NCBI GenBank assembly: GCA_030323885.1
Contig: CM059194.1
Span: forward strand, 7,277,686-7,341,685
Length of the DNA: 64,000 nt
Reading direction: 5' to 3'
Source: Branchipolynoe longqiensis
Taxonomy: Eukaryota > Annelida > Polychaeta > Phyllodocida > Polynoidae
Under the pieces are notes generated by a model that did not search any database, was not told the DNA's origin, and saw only the letters and a list, made by a program, of their open reading frames with translations. Both the position numbers and the translations under genes were made by a program. This document shows positions 60,101 through 64,000 of this stretch, piece by piece. Position 1 is the first letter of the stretch, and each line of letters begins with the position of its first letter.

Positions 60101-62629
60101 CAGCGCGCAGAGTGATAAGTCAACACCCTGAAGCCAAACAGCGCGCAGAGTGATAAGTCAACACCCTGCAGCCAAACAGCGCTGAGTGGTAAGTCAACAC
60201 CCTGCAGCTAAACAGTCCCTGAGTGGTAAGTCAATGCCCTGCAGCCAACCAGTCCGCTGAGTGGTAAGTCAACACCCTGCAGCCAAACAGCGCTGAGTGG
60301 TAAGTCAATGCCCTGCAGCTAAACAGTCCCTGAGTGGTAAGTCAACTCCCTGCAGCTAAACAGTCCCTGAGGGGTAAGTCAACGCCCTGCAGCTAAATAG
60401 TCCCTGAGTGGTAATTCACCACCCTGCATCCAAACATCGCGCAGAGTGATAAGTCAACGCCCTGCAGCCAAACAGCACTGAGTGGTAAGTCAATGCCCTG
60501 CAGCTAAACAGTCCCTGAGTGGTAAATCACCACCCTGCATCCAAACATCGCGCAGAGTGATAAGTCAACTCCCTGCAGCCAAACAGCGTGCCGAGTGGTA
60601 AATCACTGCAGTGCACAGTGACACCATCTGGTGGCTTGGAGTGGCATTGCTTCATAAAACATGGCACATAAATGAGTTATGCAAGTATTATTAAGAATGG
60701 AGCGTAAGCTTGTCTGCTGGATGCTGTTGTCTCTTCAACTCATTAACCACCTATGCACCGAACCTTCTATTTCATCTATTACTGTGTCCAATCTATTAAG
60801 TCATAATTAATTTGATTTACATGTGATTTATAACGCATTGTGCGAGAATAAAGGTGCAGAAGGAAATCTTTGTTATGCATTACCGAAAATTGTGTATACT
60901 ACCATCTCCCTCCATGTTCATACTCAGTAGCACGCGCGCCTGCCCCCCACCATTCACACCTATCAAGCATGCGAAATCCCACTTGTGTCATTGGATTTAT
61001 CCTTGGTACCATTACCACTATTGCAACAAAAGACTAGCAATTGTATGCAAATTTATCAATATCTTTAACGGAAAGCCTCCTTGATATGAGAAACTATTCT
61101 ATTCATGGTTACAAAATTAGTACTACGGCATTGACAAAAAGGTATTATTCTATGACTAAAATTACATTTACTAGTGTAGTAGTCTGCACTGACCTCTCAC
61201 GTCTCAGGCAAGGAGCCACATAGCCAGGTAGGTAATGGTAGGGTGGTTTCATCAGGGAGCCTAGGTGGTGTAATGGTTAGCACACTATCCAGGACTACAA
61301 GAGATGTGGGTTCGATTCCCGCTTTAGGCGCAATATTTCCCATTTTCATCAGCCCCCACAACACTATCAACAACAAAATTGTTTGCTCAATTTACTAAAT
61401 CCAGATTTCTTGATTTAAATCTGCTCCTCTGCATAGGTCTGAAGAAGGTTCAGATCAAACTGCTGCCCCGCACGGTGCGGGACGCCGTGACGACAGTCTT
61501 GCGGTCATGTGACCTCAGTCTCGAGTACATCAATGAGGTGCCGCATCCGGGCAACCCCCTCGCCGGGCCCCGGGACAGACCCATTCGCTGGGAACCCAGC
61601 TTCTACTCATTCTATGGAATCCGCAACCCGTTCGCCCCAAAGCAACAACCTACGGTTGAAGACACGCTTAGGTGAGGACAATTTGTCATTATCGTAGCAC
61701 TTTTGTTTAAGAACCTCGGTCACAAATCGTGACTTATATGGAGAAAGTAGCTCAATAAGGCCTATCGGAAAATTCTAAAGTTTGGACATGTCTTATAGTG
61801 GGGTTTTATAACTGTGCTTGGATGCGGCTTATATGAAAAGGGCAAGTGCTAGGTGCGTCTTGTAAAGGAAGGAATAACTATTTAATAACCCTACCAGTAT
61901 TTGAATTGAATAAATATATTCAAAATCTGACCATGCGTGGCCGAATCGGTAAGAGTGCAGGCTTCCCATGCAGAAGGTTGGGAGTTCGAAAACTGGCCAA
62001 ACTCAAGCCAGTAACTTACAAAATTGATACTTGTCGCTAGCTAGCCAGGTGCTTGGCATTACTATGATAGGGCGAAGACGGGTTGCCTCAGTGTCAGGAT
62101 AATGTAACTGAGTGGGAAATCAGGTCATGGTGCTGGCGGCCTAGTCTCCCAGTGAGATATCACTACAAAGTTACCATGAGTACATAGGGTCACAAGTTAA
62201 TACCCATCCTCATATGTTGTTAGGATGTAAAACAACAACAAACTCACAAGTCGTTACCCGTTCTGACATGACCTTAGATGTTCCCAAGACAAAATGCCCC
62301 AAAAAAGATTTTTACAATCTAGATCAATTTGAAAATTTGATGCTTTCTTCGGACTATGAAACTTTCAGTACACACCTGTGATTGAGCGATTCTCCAACAC
62401 TTCTTCCGTAGGTCATGGCTGCAGCGGAACCTGGTGAAGGCACACAAGAACCTGTCGCTGGTGGAGCCGGTGCGGCAGCAGACAACCCGCATGGTGGCGA
62501 CACTGCGCAGTGAGGTGGGGCTGGCGTCCGTGCGGTGGGACAGCTCCTGGGGCCCGGTCCAGTTCCGCGCCTGCCTCCTCAGCCTCTCCAGGCTCCTCAA
62601 GCAGCACAAGGCCGGGCTCAACCTCACCG
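56962..62629 (+). CDS. tcaim: tcaim homologue, 5' part of gene (four exons, continues right)
   Basis: TCAIM (T-cell activation inhibitor, mitochondrial) is a mitochondrial protein with a conserved N-terminal domain (DUF4460) and a long C-terminal domain (DUF4461); in mouse it restrains T-cell activation, and its role in invertebrates is unknown to me. Exons here are 56962-57120, 59085-59223, 61437-61671 and 62413-62629 (the last counted from its first full codon, with one extra G at 62412). Splice phases chain: 0, 1, 2, then 1 left at the window end. The ALRPFYFAVHPDLFG block, NEDSLKNLQQYLENL, RPIRWEPSFYSFYGI and SVRWDSSWG are diagnostic. Roughly half the protein is still to the right. Confidence 0.92.
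57121..59084 (+). other. tcaim intron 1
   Basis: Holds one full SINE (57668-57998), C runs at 58466-58480 and 58719-58732, and a short duplicated segment (catccataaccttcagacgt-type, about 58862-58925). No other exon is supported. Confidence 0.5.
57668..57998 (+). mobile_element. tRNA-headed SINE, full length
   Basis: From ccgggtgcggtggccatatc through gagatcgggagttcagtttc, the gaccaatgacat-like core (gtgaaaccaatgac), taataggatagggcaagc, ataatgtgactgagtggata and ataaccttagatgttgc, ending cttaaacctccaacaacc. Confidence 0.88.
59085..59223 (+). CDS. tcaim: tcaim exon 2
   Basis: This 139-nt exon lies between accttcctcag and a strong gtaagt donor. It encodes AVNEDSLKNLQQYLENLHCR, RRVTSPSLTFYVRDTRVNLQ and PNSAPS plus one base. 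NE-x-SLK-x-L-x-x-YLE-x-L and L-T-F-Y-V-R-(D/E) match the family. The 3' end of the exon and its donor are the seed of the minisatellite that follows directly. Confidence 0.93.
59224..60605 (+). repeat. 38-bp minisatellite derived from the tcaim exon 2 donor
   Basis: About 38 units of 35-41 bp begin at the first base of the intron. A typical unit is gtaagtcaacgccctgcagc then caaacagcgcgcagagtg. The exon's own end is ctgcagccaaacagcgcacc and gagtg followed by gtaagt, so each unit repeats the last 25 bases of the exon plus the donor. By eye about 24 units keep gtaagt, about 11 have the donor changed to gataagt, and three have gtaaatc or gtaattc. Confidence 0.93.
60606..61180 (+). other. tcaim intron 2, right of the minisatellite
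   Basis: A/T-rich; no exon or repeat recognised before the SINE at 61185. Confidence 0.4.
61185..61375 (+). mobile_element. SINE with tRNA-like GCCTAGGTGGTGTAATGG head
   Basis: tctgcactgacctctcacgt and gccaggtaggtaatggtagg precede gcctaggtggtgtaatggtt, then gtgggttcgattcccgcttt and aggcgcaatatttccc. The A-box-like and B-box-like motifs and the gcctagg/tttaggc acceptor-stem pairing are tRNA-like, but the anticodon stem does not pair well. The same composite occurs twice in reverse at 63040-63200 and 63340-63545, so it is a repeat, not a tRNA gene. It sits 60 bp upstream of tcaim exon 3. Confidence 0.7.
61437..61671 (+). CDS. tcaim: tcaim exon 3
   Basis: This 235-nt exon lies between cctctgcatag and gtgagg. 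Its first two bases complete a Gly codon; then LKKVQIKLLPRTVRDAVTTV, LRSCDLSLEYINEVPHPGNP, RPIRWEPSFYSFYGIRNPFA and ending VEDTL plus two bases. The R-(D)RPI-(R/K)-W-(D/E)-x-S-(F/Y)-YSF-x-G-(I/F) block is conserved in TCAIM. Confidence 0.93.
61925..62310 (+). mobile_element. tRNA-headed SINE with extra tail
   Basis: From gaccatgcgtggccgaatcg through gttgggagttcgaaaac, aaattgatacttgtcgc, ataatgtaactgagtgggaa and ttaggatgtaaaacaacaac, followed by a second tail piece, gtcgttacccgttctgacat and gaccttagatgttccc (62250-62310). Confidence 0.78.
62412..62629 (+). CDS. tcaim: tcaim exon 4
   Basis: The exon follows cttcttccgtag. Its first G completes an Arg codon; then SWLQRNLVKAHKNLSLVEPV, RQQTTRMVATLRSEVGLASV, RWDSSWGPVQFRACLLSLSR and LLKQHKAGLNLT plus one base at a gtcagt donor. 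T-(L)-x-S-W-L at the junction and (D/S)-(I/V)-R-W-x-x-SWG...L-x-SLSRL are TCAIM hallmarks. The exon is GC-rich compared with its A/T-rich surroundings. Confidence 0.93.
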
Positions 62630-63039
62630 GTCAGTTGCATCTCTTTGCAGTCGCGCCTTTGACACATCCGCAGCATGTCGCCCGCTTCGGGTTAAATCGT
62701 GTAGTTTGAATTGCCATCATTGAAGTTGCATAATCTGATGAAATTGTATAAATTATTAAGCTTTCATGTGAAATATCTGCAAAATTATCCATTTAAATTG
62801 TTGTGTAATAATTCCAACTAGCAGATTTTATAATGAGCACCCTAGTATATTTAGATATAAAATAATGTGTACGATTTCGAGGCTGCATAACACTAGAGCT
62901 GAGAGCTACGAGCTTTGCATAGGCTACCACAAGCCTGCATCAAAGAAGAGGATAATAATAATAATAATAATAATAATAACAGTTCAAAATCATTGGATTA
63001 TGTAACTGTATTGAGAAGGTACTCATCATTGTGGAGTCT
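62630..63039 (+). other. Next tcaim intron, start
   Basis: Contains a diverged gaagttgcataatctgatga piece (about 62722-62890) resembling the AGTTGCATAGTCC MITE, and an (ATA/AAT)n run at about 62951-62980. No exon is recognised. Confidence 0.4.
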
Positions 63040-63200
63040 GAGGTCAGCCAGAAACCAGGATGGGATGCGCTTAGAGTAGGATTCGAACCCACACCTCTTG
63101 CCATTCTAGGGCTATCGTGCTAACCATTATACGACCTCAGCAACTCGATGCAATCATCCTAACCACGCCTCCTGTCTGAGAGGTCAGTGCAGGCTACTCC
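63040..63200 (-). mobile_element. SINE with tRNA-like GGTGGTGTAATGG head, minus copy 1
   Basis: gcttagagtaggattcgaac, ccacacctcttgccattcta and gtgctaaccattatacgacc mirror the head at 61259-61331, followed by ctgagaggtcagtgcaggct. Confidence 0.7.
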
Positions 63201-63339
63201 ACTCATCCCCATGGAATTGTAATTCTTTTAAATGGTTTACGTCCATAACTCGTTTAACTCTTACAATCATATAGGCAATGCACTTACATGGATACAGAGG
63301 GTAGGTTCAACAACTATACAGCGCATAGCTTGGATAGGA

Positions 63340-63545
63340 TCCTGGTCATGGCACAAGTGCCATAGGGGTGATGAAAATTAGGAAATATTGCGCCTAGAGT
63401 AGGATTCAAATCCACACTTCTTGCCATCCCAAGTCTAGCGTGCTAACCATTACACCACCTAAGCTCCCTAATGTCATCACCCTATCCACGCCTACCTGTC
63501 TAGGTGGCTCCTTCTCTGAGAGGTCAGTGCAGATTACTACATAAC
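63340..63545 (-). mobile_element. SINE with tRNA-like GGTGGTGTAATGG head, minus copy 2
   Basis: ataggggtgatgaaaattag, gcgcctagagtaggattcaa, gtgctaaccattacaccacc and ctctgagaggtcagtgcaga: the fullest copy of this family in the window. Confidence 0.75.
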
Positions 63546-63654
63546 ATTACTTTAGCTTCCAAAACTCAAAAGAGAATCTGAATTATAAAATGATTTTTGA
63601 ATAGATATCGCTCTCTCTTGAAGATTTATACTGCCTATCTGAATAGACTTGTTT

Positions 63655-63905
63655 TCACCATTATACAGTTTGTCGATAGAAAGCCCGAGCCTCCACTTTT
63701 ACCGACCCAAGGGATTTTTAACCTCCCACACCACATAGACATGGTATGAGAGCAACTGGCCTTTGATGACGTTGTAAGTTATACACAGTGGAGGAAATCC
63801 AAATTGGCAGAGGTTTGGGGGGCACAGGGAATCGAACCACCGACCTTCAGATTAGGAGTCTGACCTAGAAAAAAGTCAGACACTCTAACCACTCCGCCAC
63901 AGAGA
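63655..63905 (-). mobile_element. SINE with Ser/Leu-tRNA-like head, minus copy
   Basis: Reverse of the element at 41858-42115: gtcgatagaaagcccgagcc, gtatgagagcaactggcctt, gggaatcgaaccaccgacct, agattaggagtctgac and ctctaaccactccgccac. Confidence 0.78.
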
Positions 63906-64000
63906 ACACCACATATCATCTCCTGGTGCCATGGGTGTGCATTGTTACATGACATATTGGTATGACTTGAACCGCGGTTGTATGCCTAAGTGGTTGTGTT

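Noticed and set aside
61259..61331. Possible tRNA gene
   Set aside because: A and B boxes are present, but the anticodon stem pairs poorly and the same unit plus flanks occurs at 63040-63200 and 63340-63545 in reverse; it is a SINE head.

Overview
This window is eukaryotic (animal) genomic DNA. It shows conserved metazoan proteins split into small exons with GT-AG introns, very repeat-rich introns, tRNA-derived SINEs, non-LTR retrotransposons and many short inverted-repeat transposons. The SINE at 36303-37174 and 38899-39228, with its cggctattggrcatcaaaca-type core, together with the tRNA-headed SINE carrying a gagtcaaaccaatgac core, suggests a lophotrochozoan, most likely a mollusc. The organism call is inference from remembered repeat style; no search was run.

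Three protein genes are supported. (1) The 3' part of a spire homologue (actin nucleator), + strand, about 3968-29626. It has an acidic exon, a tandemly duplicated exon set (A, A', B), a spir-box exon, two FYVE-type zinc-finger exons and a terminal exon with a stop. Splice phases are compatible throughout. (2) A zfand1 homologue (AN1 zinc-finger protein), - strand, 47611 down to 37473. Seven coding exons join in frame; the first exon, with the start codon, was not found. (3) The 5' part of a tcaim homologue (mitochondrial T-cell activation inhibitor family), + strand, from an ATG at 56962 to exon 4 ending at 62629, running off the right edge. zfand1 and tcaim are divergently oriented; spire and zfand1 converge.

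Layout: 1-2750, minus-strand DIRS/tyrosine-recombinase-type retroelement (reverse transcriptase plus Cys-rich gag-like pieces). 2750-29626, spire with huge introns filled by tandem repeats (74-bp, 36-bp, 38-bp and 56-bp arrays, C-rich and ATC-rich tracts), SINEs and a LINE. 29627-37400, intergenic: repeats, MITEs and a SINE. 37473-47611, zfand1 with a LINE pair in one intron. 47620-56960, intergenic: MITEs, a protease-LINE chimera and two more LINEs. 56962-62629, tcaim. 62630-64000, SINE copies in the next tcaim intron.

The most striking observations are two minisatellites that appear to be amplified splice-site modules: a 74-bp array repeating a 3' splice-site-like segment immediately before spire exon A, and a roughly 38-bp array repeating the 3' end of tcaim exon 2 together with its 5' splice site. 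In addition, spire exons A and B are homologous duplicates whose splice phases allow one or the other but not both in series.

Limits: intron-exon borders come from reading consensus sites and conserved frame by eye; no transcript or homology search was available. Many open frames in the low-complexity tracts and MITEs are not genes.
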